Of a stretch of DNA of 17,744 nt, positions 7,033 through 14,019 are shown in pieces. Each line of letters begins with the position of its first letter. The first letter of the stretch is position 1. Below the pieces are notes generated by a model. It was given only the letters and a program-made list of their open reading frames with translations, made no database searches and was not told where the DNA came from. The position numbers were made by a program, and so were the translations under genes. The DNA is from an uncultured Eubacteriales bacterium (lineage in GTDB: Bacteria; Bacillota; Clostridia; Oscillospirales; Oscillospiraceae): the NCBI GenBank assembly GCA_900549545.1, contig URPA01000041.1, positions 1-17,744 on the forward strand, in the 5' to 3' direction.

Positions 7033-7884
7033 ATGGAGAAAGCCATAAAAAAATACTGGCCGTTTTTCCTTTTGCCAACATTGTGCGCCTTTGTCATCGG
7101 ATTTGTGATCCCATTTGTTCAGGGGGCGTATTTGTCCCTGTGCAAATTCCAGACGGTGGACAAAGCCACCTTCGTCGGCCTGTCAAATTTCACGAAAGCC
7201 TTTGCAGACCCGCAGTTTACCCATTCCTTCTGGCTCACGGTGCGCTTCACCGTGGTCTCAACACTGCTTATTAACCTCTTCGCGCTTACAGTGGCGCTGC
7301 TCCTGACCCGGCAGATAAAGGGCACGAACCTGTTCCGCACAGTGTTCTTCATGCCGAACCTTATCGGCGGCATCGTTTTGGGTTATATCTGGCAGATACT
7401 TTTCAACTGCGTTTTGAGCCTGCTGGGCAAGCCCCTGCTGGCGCTCAACGCCACCTACGGCTATTGGGGCCTGATCATCCTCATGTGCTGGCAGCAGATA
7501 GGCTACATGATGATAATTTACATCGCGGGCCTTCAGGCTATCCCCAACGACTATATCGAGGCGGCCACGATCGATGGCGCCACCTCATGGCAGACACTCT
7601 GGAAGGTGAAGCTGCCAAATCTGATGCCCTCCATCACGATCTGCCTGTTCCTGTCGCTTACAAATTCCTTCAAACTCTTTGACCAGAACCTCGCGCTGAC
7701 CGGCGGCGAGCCGGCCCACGCCTCTGAGCTTATCGCCATGAACATCTACCAGACCTTCTATTTCCGCTCCGGCCCACAGTGGAAGGGCATTGGTCAGGCT
7801 AAGGCCGTGCTGTTTTGCATCATGGTTGTTATTATATCCATCGTTCAGCTCAAGGCCACACGCTCCAAGGAGGTGCAGCAGTAA
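7033..7884 (+). CDS. Sugar ABC transporter permease, first subunit (CUT1, MalF/UgpA type)
   Basis: The 283-residue membrane protein has about six hydrophobic segments of the binding-protein-dependent permease family. The EAA loop that docks the ATPase starts at residue 176: EAATIDGATSWQTLWKVKLP. The N-terminal half has the YLSLCKFQTVDKATFVGLSNF segment common to MalF/UgpA-like subunits. AGGAGG (7021-7026) is 6 nt before the ATG. Its stop overlaps the next start in TAATG, so the two subunits are translationally coupled, as expected for a heterodimer. No nucleotide-binding subunit is encoded in the locus. Confidence 0.93.
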   Translation: MEKAIKKYWPFFLLPTLCAFVIGFVIPFVQGAYLSLCKFQTVDKATFVGLSNFTKAFADPQFTHSFWLTVRFTVVSTLLINLFALTVALLLTRQIKGTNLFRTVFFMPNLIGGIVLGYIWQILFNCVLSLLGKPLLALNATYGYWGLIILMCWQQIGYMMIIYIAGLQAIPNDYIEAATIDGATSWQTLWKVKLPNLMPSITICLFLSLTNSFKLFDQNLALTGGEPAHASELIAMNIYQTFYFRSGPQWKGIGQAKAVLFCIMVVIISIVQLKATRSKEVQQ

Positions 7885-8726
7885 TGGAAAAGAGAAGCAA
7901 AATCGTAAACGGATTTCTTACCGCTCTGCTTACGGTGCTGAGCCTTGCCTGGGTTTACCCGGTGTTCATGGTGGTCATGAACTCCCTCAAGGCGGAGCGC
8001 GCCATCACTACCGACTCTGCCTTCCTGCTGCCTGATGCCGGGAGCTTTGCGGGGCTGGATAACTTCAAAAACGCCATCGGCTCGCAGGGCTTCCTGTCCT
8101 CCTTCTGGTACAGCCTTGTGATCACCATCACCTCTGTGGTGCTGATTCTGGTGTGCTGCTCCATGTGCGCATGGTTTATCACGAGGGTCAACACATGGGT
8201 CTCCAAGACCTGCTACTATCTCTTCGTGTTTTCCATGGTGGTTCCTTTCCAGATGCTGATGTTCACGCTGGCGTCCCTGTCTGATAAGCTGGGGCTGAAC
8301 ACGCCATATAATATCTGCATCGTGTACCTGGGCTTTGGCGCTGGGCTGGCGGTGTTCATGTTTGCCGGCTTTATGAAGTCAATCCCGATTGAGATCGAGG
8401 AAGCCGCCATGATTGACGGGTGCAGCCCCATACGCACCTTCTTCTCCGTGGTGCTCCCCATCCTTAAGCCTACGCTCGTTTCCGTGGGTATTCTGGAGAC
8501 AATGTGGCTCTGGAACGACTACCTGTTGCCTTATCTGGTGCTCGACCGCAAGAAGTACATGACTATCCCTATCCTTATTCAGTACTTCCGCGGCAGCTAT
8601 GGCCGTGTGGAGATGGGCTCCATGATGGCAAGCATCGTGCTGACGATCGTGCCGATCATCATTGTCTATATCCTCGGCCAGAAGCACATTATCAAGGGCG
8701 TCGCCGCGGGCGCGGTCAAGGGCTAA
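7884..8726 (+). CDS. Sugar ABC transporter permease, second subunit (CUT1, MalG/UgpE type)
   Basis: The 280-residue membrane protein pairs with the preceding permease. The EAA loop starts at residue 173: EAAMIDGCSPIRTFFSVVLP. Other family marks are the N-terminal LSLAWVYPVFMVVMNSLK and the late WLWNDYLLPYLVL segment, which is typical of MalG-like subunits. The start at 7884 is chosen over a longer in-frame opening (from 7815) because AGGAGG (7868-7873) lies 10 nt before it, the ATG overlaps the previous stop, and the extra 23 residues look unrelated to the family. About 100 nt separate it from malQ. Confidence 0.93.
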   Translation: MEKRSKIVNGFLTALLTVLSLAWVYPVFMVVMNSLKAERAITTDSAFLLPDAGSFAGLDNFKNAIGSQGFLSSFWYSLVITITSVVLILVCCSMCAWFITRVNTWVSKTCYYLFVFSMVVPFQMLMFTLASLSDKLGLNTPYNICIVYLGFGAGLAVFMFAGFMKSIPIEIEEAAMIDGCSPIRTFFSVVLPILKPTLVSVGILETMWLWNDYLLPYLVLDRKKYMTIPILIQYFRGSYGRVEMGSMMASIVLTIVPIIIVYILGQKHIIKGVAAGAVKG

Positions 8727-8776
8727 TTGCTAAATTGAATGGTGCGGTGTGAAAAATCACGCTGCGCCGCCGCAGA

Positions 8777-8800
8777 CGGAGGTGCTGATTTGCACCTCCG
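8777..8800 (+). promoter_or_regulatory. Stem-loop holding an SD-like sequence upstream of malQ
   Basis: CGGAGGTGC (8777-8785) pairs perfectly with GCACCTCCG (8792-8800) around TGATTT. The left arm contains GGAGGTG, an excellent ribosome-binding sequence, hidden in the stem. A 12-codon TTG-started frame (8790-8828) follows it and stops in the ATGA overlap with the malQ start. It may be a translational control element. Confidence 0.4.
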
Positions 8801-8824
8801 AAATGCGGCAGAATGGAGATTATT

Positions 8825-10306
8825 ATGAATCGCAGCAGCGCTGTGCTTATGCCTATGAGCTCCCTGCCTTCAAATTACGGCATCGGTACAATGGGCAAAA
8901 GCGCGTACAAATTTGTTGATTTTCTCAAGAACGCCGGCCAGAAATACTGGCAGCTCCTGCCCCTCGGCCCCACAAGCTATGGGGACAGCCCCTATTCCTC
9001 CTTCTCCACCTTTGCCGGTAATCCCTATTTTATAGACCTGGACATGCTGGTGAAGGACGGGCTTTTGAAAAGCGCCGAGCTTGAGGGAATAGACTGGGGC
9101 AGCGACCCGCAGCGCGTGGATTACGGCAAAATTTATAACAGCCGCTTCAAGGTGCTGCGCATCGCCTTTAAGCGCGGAGAGAAGAAGTTTGCCGCCGAGC
9201 TTGAGGAGTTTCGCGCGGATAACGCCAGATGGCTTGAGGACTATGCCCTCTACATGGCGGTCAAGGCGCAGTTCGGCATGAAAAGCTGGACAGAGTGGGA
9301 GGATGAGGACATTCGCCTGCATAAGCCGGAGGCTGTGGAGAAATACAGGGAGCTTCTGCGTGAGGATGTGGACTTTTATGTGTTCATGCAGTTCCTGTTT
9401 TTCCGCCAGTGGGTCGCGCTGAGGGACTATGCCCACAAGAAGGGCGTGCAGTTTATCGGAGATATCCCCATCTATGTGGCGCTGGACTCCGCCGATGTGT
9501 GGAGCGAGCCGCAGTTTTTCCAGCTTGATGAGGACAACTTCCCCGTGGAGGTGGCGGGTGTGCCGCCGGATGCCTTCACCGAGGATGGGCAGCTCTGGGG
9601 CAATCCCCTCTACGACTGGGACGCCATGCGCGCCGACGGCTACGGCTGGTGGATTCGCCGCATTGACGGGGCGCGCAAGCTCTATGACGTTATCCGCATC
9701 GACCATTTCCGCGGCTTTGAGAGCTACTGGGCCGTGCCCGCGGACGAGACAACCGCGAAGAACGGCTGCTGGAAGAAGGGCCCCGGCATGGGCCTTGTCA
9801 GCGTGCTGACCTCGTGGTTCGGGGAGATGGAGTATATCGCGGAGGACCTCGGCTATATCACCCCCGGGGTGCGTCAGCTTCTGGCCGATTCCGGGCTGCC
9901 CGGCATGAAGGTGCTGGAATTTGCCTTTGACGCGCACGGCGAGTCCGACTATCTGCCCCACCGCTGCGAGCAAAACAGCGTCTGCTATATGGGCACGCAC
10001 GATAACGACACGGTACTGGGCTGGCTCAAGACCATGAGCCGGGCCGATAAGCGCTTTGCCGGCGCCTATATGCACATCACCGAGGACGAAGGCTGGGTCT
10101 GGGGCCTTATCCGCACGGGCATGGCCACGGCCTCCAACCTCTTCGTTGTGCAGATGCAGGATCTCCTCGAGCTGCCAACAAGCTGCCGCATGAACATCCC
10201 CGGCACCTCCACCGGCAACTGGCAGTGGCGTATGCTGCCGGACGCCGCGGACAAGGCGCTCGCCAAGAAGCTGAGAAGCTATACCGAGACATTCAGAAGA
10301 ATATAA
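8825..10306 (+). CDS. malQ: 4-alpha-glucanotransferase (amylomaltase, GH77)
   Basis: The 493-residue cytoplasmic enzyme transfers alpha-1,4-glucan segments between malto-oligosaccharides and releases glucose. GH77 marks are all present: N-terminal RSSAVLMPMSSLPSNYGIGT; GDIPIYVALDSADVW near residue 210; RIDHFRGFESYW with nucleophile Asp293; IAEDLG with acid/base Glu340; GTHDNDT with the third carboxylate, Asp393. This spacing matches the Thermus amylomaltase type (D293/E340/D395), so the enzyme should be active. The ATG at 8825 is preferred over the one at 8813, because GGAG (8815-8818) is 6 nt before it and family members begin at this point. It closes the LacI-ABC locus and suggests an alpha-glucan substrate. 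Its terminator appears broken by the element that follows. Confidence 0.95.
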   Translation: MNRSSAVLMPMSSLPSNYGIGTMGKSAYKFVDFLKNAGQKYWQLLPLGPTSYGDSPYSSFSTFAGNPYFIDLDMLVKDGLLKSAELEGIDWGSDPQRVDYGKIYNSRFKVLRIAFKRGEKKFAAELEEFRADNARWLEDYALYMAVKAQFGMKSWTEWEDEDIRLHKPEAVEKYRELLREDVDFYVFMQFLFFRQWVALRDYAHKKGVQFIGDIPIYVALDSADVWSEPQFFQLDEDNFPVEVAGVPPDAFTEDGQLWGNPLYDWDAMRADGYGWWIRRIDGARKLYDVIRIDHFRGFESYWAVPADETTAKNGCWKKGPGMGLVSVLTSWFGEMEYIAEDLGYITPGVRQLLADSGLPGMKVLEFAFDAHGESDYLPHRCEQNSVCYMGTHDNDTVLGWLKTMSRADKRFAGAYMHITEDEGWVWGLIRTGMATASNLFVVQMQDLLELPTSCRMNIPGTSTGNWQWRMLPDAADKALAKKLRSYTETFRRI

Positions 10307-10313
10307 GCAAAAA

Positions 10314-10333
10314 GCCGCCCTTAATGGGGCGGT
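10314..10333 (+). other. Remnant malQ terminator hairpin at the element junction
   Basis: CCGCCC (10315-10320) pairs with GGGCGG (10327-10332), with a G-T closing pair. An A-run (AAAAA) precedes it, as in a bidirectional terminator, but TGACGTAAGAAAAC follows where a T-tract is expected. This suggests that the host sequence stops near 10332 and the mobile element begins there. GA dinucleotides at 10334-10335 or 10341-10342 could be the crossover. The exact attachment core cannot be read from one end. Confidence 0.5.
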
Positions 10334-10359
10334 GACGTAAGAAAACATTTTAAGCGAGG

Positions 10360-10386
10360 GTCGGCGTAGCGTTAAGCTGCGCCGAC
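10360..10386 (-). other. Terminal stem-loop overlapping the recombinase stop
   Basis: GTCGGCGTAGC (10360-10370) pairs with GCTGCGCCGAC (10376-10386), 11 bp with one G-T pair, around GTTAA. The loop contains the recombinase stop codon on the minus strand. With no direct T-tract it is a poor terminator. Lying about 30-50 bp from the element end, it may instead be a recombinase-binding or end structure. Confidence 0.45.
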
Positions 10387-12177
10387 TTTCGCAATATTTT
10401 TGTCTTGGGCAGTTTGGGATTGCTCCCGCGCTCCCTCAAAATCAAACGCACCAATGAAGTTATAGACGATCTCAATCTCCCGGATTTTCACCCGCTTCTG
10501 CTGTTCGTCGGTCGTATAGGTGTCGGACACCCTGATTTGTTCCACAAACTCACGCAGGATAGTGGCGTCAAGCTGGGTCATGTCCGTGTACTTCTTTACC
10601 ACAGAAATGAACTTCCTGACGTTGGTTTTCTTCTGTTCCTGCTGTTTCACTTCCCGCCCCAGGGTTTCCACAACGGTCTTTAACTGTTCCTGCTCCTGTT
10701 CATAGTCACGGGACAGCTTGATAAACCGATCATCGGACAGCTTGCCGGAAATGTTGTCCTCATAAATCCTCTTGAAGATCACATCCAGCTCCGCGATGCG
10801 CTTTTCAGACTGTGCCAGCAAAGCCTTTTTCTGCGCCAGCGCCTTGTCACGCTCCTGCTGGCTCCGTTCCGCCGCCCGCTGGATAAAGTCGTCCTCATAC
10901 TGCGTCACATAGGCAATCGCTTCCCGCAGGTTCCGCAGTACGATTTCTTCCAGCACTACACGGCGGATAGAGTGCGTCTTACATAGGGTACGGTCTTTCC
11001 GATAGGTGGAGCAGATGTAATACTCCTGTTCCGGCTTGAAGTGATTAGCCCGGCAAAGGTACATCTTGCCGCCGCAATCGGCGCAGTACACCAGCCCGGA
11101 GAACATACCCATGTCCCCCATCTTGGTCGGGCGGCGTCTGGCCTGCCGGATGTTCTGCACGACCAGGAACACGCTTTCCTCAATGATTGCCTCTTGGGTA
11201 TTCTCGAAGATTACCCACTCGGACGGGTTATTCCAGACCTTTTTCTTGCTCTTGAACGATGGCTTGCTGGTCTTGAAATTGACCGTATGGCCCAGGTACT
11301 CGACACGCTCCAAAATGCGGGAAACGGTTTCGTTTGTCCACTTGCAGGGATTAGCCGTAGGAGCGTTGCAGACCGGCAAGCCCTTTTCGTGGGCGTAGGC
11401 AGTGGGGTTCAGGATTTTATTCTGTTGCAGCCACTTGGCGATCTGCGTCGGCCCCAGGCCGTCTACGCACAGGGCAAAGATTTTCTGAACGATAGCAGCC
11501 GCTTCCTCGTCCACAATCCAGCGTTTCTTGTCCTCCGGGTCTTTCATATACCCATAGGGCGGGATGGTACAAAGGCGCTCACCAGAGCGGCCCTTGGCCT
11601 GAAATGTAGCCCGGATTTTCTTGCTGGTGTCCTTGGCATACATCTCATTGAACACGTTGCGGATTGCGGTAAACTCGCTATCCCCCTTTATGCTGTCCAC
11701 TCCGTCATTTACGGCGATAAAGTGAACACCATACTCCGGGAACACCATTTCGGTATACATTCCCACTTGGAGATAGTTGCGGCCCAGGCGGGACATATCC
11801 TTGACGACCACCCGCTTGATCTTGCCCGCCTTGATGTCGGCAAGCATCCGCTGAAAGCCAGGGCGGTTGAAGTTTGTCCCCGAATAACCGTCGTCCTCGT
11901 CGTAGTGCCGGATGGCGGTATAGCCGTGGTCGCGGCAATACTTCTCCAAAATCTTCTTTTGGTTGATGATGCTGTTGCTCTCACCGTCCAGCTTATCTTC
12001 CTGCGAAAGCCGTTCATAGCAGGCGGTCAAGCCCTCGGCGTCGTCCTCCGGCTGGCTGTTCTGAACATAGAACTGCAACACCATGTTCTGGATGGCCTCG
12101 CGGGTTTCCGCCCGCAGGGGGGCGGTATTGGTGATGCGCTGGAACGTACCGACAGGAGTAATGTTCGGCTTCATCAT
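10372..12177 (-). CDS. Large serine recombinase (TnpX/TndX-like, DUF4368), probable integrase/excisionase of the element
   Basis: This 601-residue site-specific recombinase cuts and joins element ends with a phosphoserine intermediate. Domains in order: an unusual ~50-residue N-terminal extension; a resolvase catalytic domain with YERLS (catalytic Ser58, Arg56) and MSRLGR (Arg130, Arg133); the recombinase DNA-binding domain (about 215-340); a zinc ribbon with CADCGGKMYLC and later cysteines (YICSTYRKDRTLC); a long charged coiled-coil (about 440-480); and a C-terminal DUF4368 region. The start overlaps the upstream gene's stop in ATGATGA, with GGGGGT before it, so translation is coupled. All key residues are intact and it lies directly beside the inferred element end. 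Confidence 0.93.
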   Translation of the reverse strand: MMKPNITPVGTFQRITNTAPLRAETREAIQNMVLQFYVQNSQPEDDAEGLTACYERLSQEDKLDGESNSIINQKKILEKYCRDHGYTAIRHYDEDDGYSGTNFNRPGFQRMLADIKAGKIKRVVVKDMSRLGRNYLQVGMYTEMVFPEYGVHFIAVNDGVDSIKGDSEFTAIRNVFNEMYAKDTSKKIRATFQAKGRSGERLCTIPPYGYMKDPEDKKRWIVDEEAAAIVQKIFALCVDGLGPTQIAKWLQQNKILNPTAYAHEKGLPVCNAPTANPCKWTNETVSRILERVEYLGHTVNFKTSKPSFKSKKKVWNNPSEWVIFENTQEAIIEESVFLVVQNIRQARRRPTKMGDMGMFSGLVYCADCGGKMYLCRANHFKPEQEYYICSTYRKDRTLCKTHSIRRVVLEEIVLRNLREAIAYVTQYEDDFIQRAAERSQQERDKALAQKKALLAQSEKRIAELDVIFKRIYEDNISGKLSDDRFIKLSRDYEQEQEQLKTVVETLGREVKQQEQKKTNVRKFISVVKKYTDMTQLDATILREFVEQIRVSDTYTTDEQQKRVKIREIEIVYNFIGAFDFEGAREQSQTAQDKNIAKVGAA

Positions 12178-12587
12178 TTCAGCGCACCCCCTTTCATCAG
12201 GGAACAGACTGCGGCAAAGGCTTCATGCTCCGCCAGCAGGTCGCCGCCCTCCTTGATAGAGAATACCGCTGTGCCGTGCCGGGCGGCGTCCTCCAAAAAC
12301 TGATAGAGGGAAACGCTGTCCCGTGCGATACGGGTCATACTGTGCGTGACTACCGCCTGCACATGGCCGCTGCGGATGGCGGACAGCATTTCCTTGTAGG
12401 CCGGGCGGTCAGGGTTTGTCCCCGGATAGCCCACATCGGCGTACAGTACGAAGCTGTCAATCCCATGTTGCCGTGCATACTGCAACAGTTGGTGCATTTG
12501 ATTGTCAAGGTGCAAGGTTGTATCATTGTCGTTCGTCCGTGCCGCACGGTAGTACAGTGCGAACACCTTATCCGGCTGTTTATTCAT
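12174..12587 (-). CDS. Resolvase-domain protein lacking the catalytic serine
   Basis: The 137-residue protein matches only the N-terminal catalytic domain of serine recombinases. It has YYRAA at residues 12-16 where active enzymes have Y-x-R-x-S, so the nucleophile position is Ala16. The later TRIARD motif (Arg86, Arg89) and the DVGYPGTNPDRPAYKEML stretch are kept, so the fold is probably preserved. There is no DNA-binding, zinc-ribbon or DUF4368 part. AGGAGG (12593-12598 on the complement) is 5 nt before the ATG, and its TGA overlaps the start of the large recombinase by 4 nt. It may be a regulatory or architectural partner in recombination. A decayed copy is less likely given the good ribosome site and coupling. 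Confidence 0.8.
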   Translation of the reverse strand: MNKQPDKVFALYYRAARTNDNDTTLHLDNQMHQLLQYARQHGIDSFVLYADVGYPGTNPDRPAYKEMLSAIRSGHVQAVVTHSMTRIARDSVSLYQFLEDAARHGTAVFSIKEGGDLLAEHEAFAAVCSLMKGGALK

Positions 12588-12613
12588 TTTGGCCTCCTAT
12601 TCCGCAGCCGGAA

Positions 12614-12658
12614 AACGGGGCCTTGATACGGTCATATTATACCATACCCGGCCCCGTT
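12614..12658. promoter_or_regulatory. Inverted repeat around the recombinase-pair promoter
   Basis: AACGGGGCC (12614-12622) and GGCCCCGTT (12650-12658) are perfect 9-bp inverted repeats. They enclose the -10 box of the minus-strand promoter at 12636-12641. On the minus strand the structure is followed by TTTTCC, so it might also act as a weak terminator for tnpW. It could be an operator, a terminator or both. Confidence 0.45.
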
Positions 12659-12664
12659 AGTCAG
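12636..12664 (-). promoter_or_regulatory. Probable promoter of the recombinase pair
   Basis: On the minus strand, TATAAT (12641-12636) lies 17 nt after CTGACT (12664-12659). This gives a perfect -10 and a fair -35. It sits between tnpW and the small recombinase-like gene, about 45 nt before the latter's ATG. Confidence 0.5.
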
Positions 12665-12679
12665 CTCAAAAATTCATAA

Positions 12680-12853
12680 TCAGGGCTGGGATTTTTTCTT
12701 CTCCAAGTCGCCCTGAATTAAACGGTTGATCTTGGTTACTGCGCTCTCGCTGGCCCTGCCGCTGACAGAAGCCTTGACGATATAGCGAACGCCCCCGATT
12801 TCGTACTGACGTACAACGGGGGCGCTGATTTTTTGCGTTAATACCGTACTCAT
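12680..12853 (-). CDS. tnpW: Transposon-encoded protein TnpW
   Basis: This 57-residue protein begins MSTVLTQKISAPVVRQYEIG and continues with GGVRYIVKASVSGRASESAV, then a KINRLIQGDLEKK tail. It matches the small TnpW family found beside serine recombinases in Tn4451-like and conjugative elements. Its biochemical role is not established. The ATG at 12853 is chosen over an in-frame GTG at 12874, because AAGGGGG (12864-12870 on the complement) lies 10 nt before it and overlaps the longer frame. It follows the hairpin-rich segment and precedes the recombinase promoter. Confidence 0.85.
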   Translation of the reverse strand: MSTVLTQKISAPVVRQYEIGGVRYIVKASVSGRASESAVTKINRLIQGDLEKKKSQP

Positions 12854-12874
12854 ACGGTACAATCCCCCTTTCAC

Positions 12875-13265
12875 GAAACAAAAGGTTCATGCTAAAAAGG
12901 GGCATAAATCGGACGGCTGGCGGCGACCAGCACCACGGGACTTTCACCCCTGCGTGGTTCTCACGCGGCCCTACCCATTGCCTGCGACGCTTTGAACGCT
13001 CGGACTGTGGCTGTAAGGGAGTATCGTTAGCGTATGCACCGCTGATTATAAGCTGCCGGCTTTCGGTGTAGGCGGTTCTCGCTCTCCCGCAGGATGCGGG
13101 GTCATGGCGTACCCACCGATGCGGCGCATACAGAATGTGTCCGTTGCCCTATGCTGCGCCGCCGTTATCTTGCGGGCTTTCTTTGTCAAGGTGCAGCGCC
13201 GGGCCGGAAGCGGGGGAACATGGAAAGGGTAAGATGTTCCGTCTGCCCTGCCGGGCCGGTTGCCG
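12875..13265 (-). other. Hairpin-dense non-coding segment between the HTH gene and tnpW
   Basis: No convincing protein is encoded in these ~390 bases. Several GC-rich stems are readable: GCTGG/CCAGC (12916-12931), GCGTG/CACGC (12952-12966), CCCGCA/TGCGGG (13086-13100), GCGGCGCA/TGCGCCGC (13121-13128 with 13155-13162) and GGAACAT/ATGTTCC (13215-13221 with 13234-13240). A direct repeat, GCCGGGCCGG, flanks the last stem (13198-13207 and 13250-13259). On the minus strand it contains GGGGTGAAAGTCCC next to the GCGTG hairpin, a look typical of structured RNA. It may be an untranslated regulatory RNA or leader, or a DNA site used by the element. No known family was recognised. Confidence 0.5.
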
Positions 13266-13502
13266 TCAGCCTAAACCGACGATGGCCTGAATGAGCTTGT
13301 TTTCCAGGTGGTGCTTCATCCACTCGTCCAGGCAGATATAGGGATAGCCGTACTCGTCATAGAGCGTCCGGGTACAGAGCTTGTTTATGTAGCCCTCGTA
13401 GTACCGCAAGACACGTTCCACGGCCTCGGCATCCCCGGCGCGGGCGGCTTCGATCACCGGCATGGGGAGAAGCGCCCGGCCCTTGTAGCTGGGGTTCATC
13501 AT
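13266..13502 (-). CDS. Small helix-turn-helix protein (HTH_16 type) of conjugative elements
   Basis: The 78-residue protein has LLPMPVIEAARAGDAEAVER and RVLRYYEGYINKLCTRTLYD, the pattern of the HTH_16 family (Tn916 Orf8-like). It ends in a short helical tail (ENKLIQAIVGL). Members sit next to an Orf7-type sigma factor and are thought to take part in controlling element genes. GGGAGGT lies inside the last codons of the sigma gene, which ends 6 nt upstream, so the two are translationally coupled. Either of two adjacent ATGs (13502, 13499) could serve as start. Confidence 0.8.
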   Translation of the reverse strand: MMNPSYKGRALLPMPVIEAARAGDAEAVERVLRYYEGYINKLCTRTLYDEYGYPYICLDEWMKHHLENKLIQAIVGLG

Positions 13503-13508
13503 CCGCGC

Positions 13509-13937
13509 TCAACCTCCCTTTGGCATCAACGCCGTCAATTTGTTCCGCAATTCGTCCAGTGTTTTCTTCCTGTGCCGCTGGACGGCGCTGCGGGACATAC
13601 CCACAAGGCTGCCGATCTCGGCGTCGCCCAAATCCAGCACGAAACGCAAAATCAAAATGCTTTGCATCTGCGCGGACAGGCTGGCAAAGGCATCGGCTAC
13701 AAGCTCGTTGTTGATGTGCAGGTCATACCCGTGCGACGAAAAAGTGAAACTGTCGCTGGGGTAATGATCTACCGTGCAGAGCTTGTCCATATCTGCCTGC
13801 GATAAGGCGCTGATCGACACCTGCCGGTCACGCTGGCGTTTTAAGCCACGCCGGTAGTTATGGGCCTCGTTCCGCAGTACCGACTTGCAAAAGGCGTCAA
13901 ACCGGCACTTGTCATAGTTGCGGGGGATAGCTTCCAT
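13509..13937 (-). CDS. Sigma-70-like factor of a conjugative element (Tn916 Orf7-like)
   Basis: The 142-residue protein resembles the short sigma factors of Tn916-type elements. The N-terminal part (YDKCRFDAFCKSVLRNEAHN) matches a reduced region 2. The C-terminal part, from about residue 88 (AFASLSAQMQSILILRFVL) through LGDAEIGSLVGMSRSAVQRH and RKKTLDELRNKL, is a region-4 helix-turn-helix. It should help RNA polymerase transcribe element genes or promote mobility; direct evidence is lacking. AGGGGG (13945-13950 on the complement) is 7 nt before the ATG. A 16-codon frame (13942-13992), beginning MLAERERTTT, ends just upstream and might couple translation. Confidence 0.85.
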   Translation of the reverse strand: MEAIPRNYDKCRFDAFCKSVLRNEAHNYRRGLKRQRDRQVSISALSQADMDKLCTVDHYPSDSFTFSSHGYDLHINNELVADAFASLSAQMQSILILRFVLDLGDAEIGSLVGMSRSAVQRHRKKTLDELRNKLTALMPKGG

Positions 13938-14019
13938 CTTCTCACCCCCTTTCGTTGGGGATGGTGGTGGTTCTCTCCCTTTCCGCTAACATGACACCGG
14001 CAAGGCCGTCGGCTACCCG

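Noticed and set aside
7815..7883. N-terminal extension of the second permease
   Set aside because: The extra 23 residues lie inside the preceding gene. The ATG at 7884 has AGGAGG and a TAATG overlap.
8870..10348. 492-residue antisense frame opposite malQ
   Set aside because: It mirrors an intact GH77 gene, has His/Ala/Leu-rich composition without domains, and runs across the inferred element junction.
11041..12303. 420-residue + strand frame opposite the recombinases
   Set aside because: It overlaps two recognised recombinase genes in antisense and has no recognisable domain.
12666..12947. 93-residue minus frame overlapping tnpW
   Set aside because: It is out of frame with TnpW, which has a family match and ribosome site. 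This translation is arginine-rich shadow sequence.
12875..13265. Group II intron or known riboswitch
   Set aside because: The GTGAAAGTCCC-like motif was suggestive, but no domain V-like hairpin, reverse transcriptase or recognisable aptamer core was found, so it is left as an unnamed structured segment.
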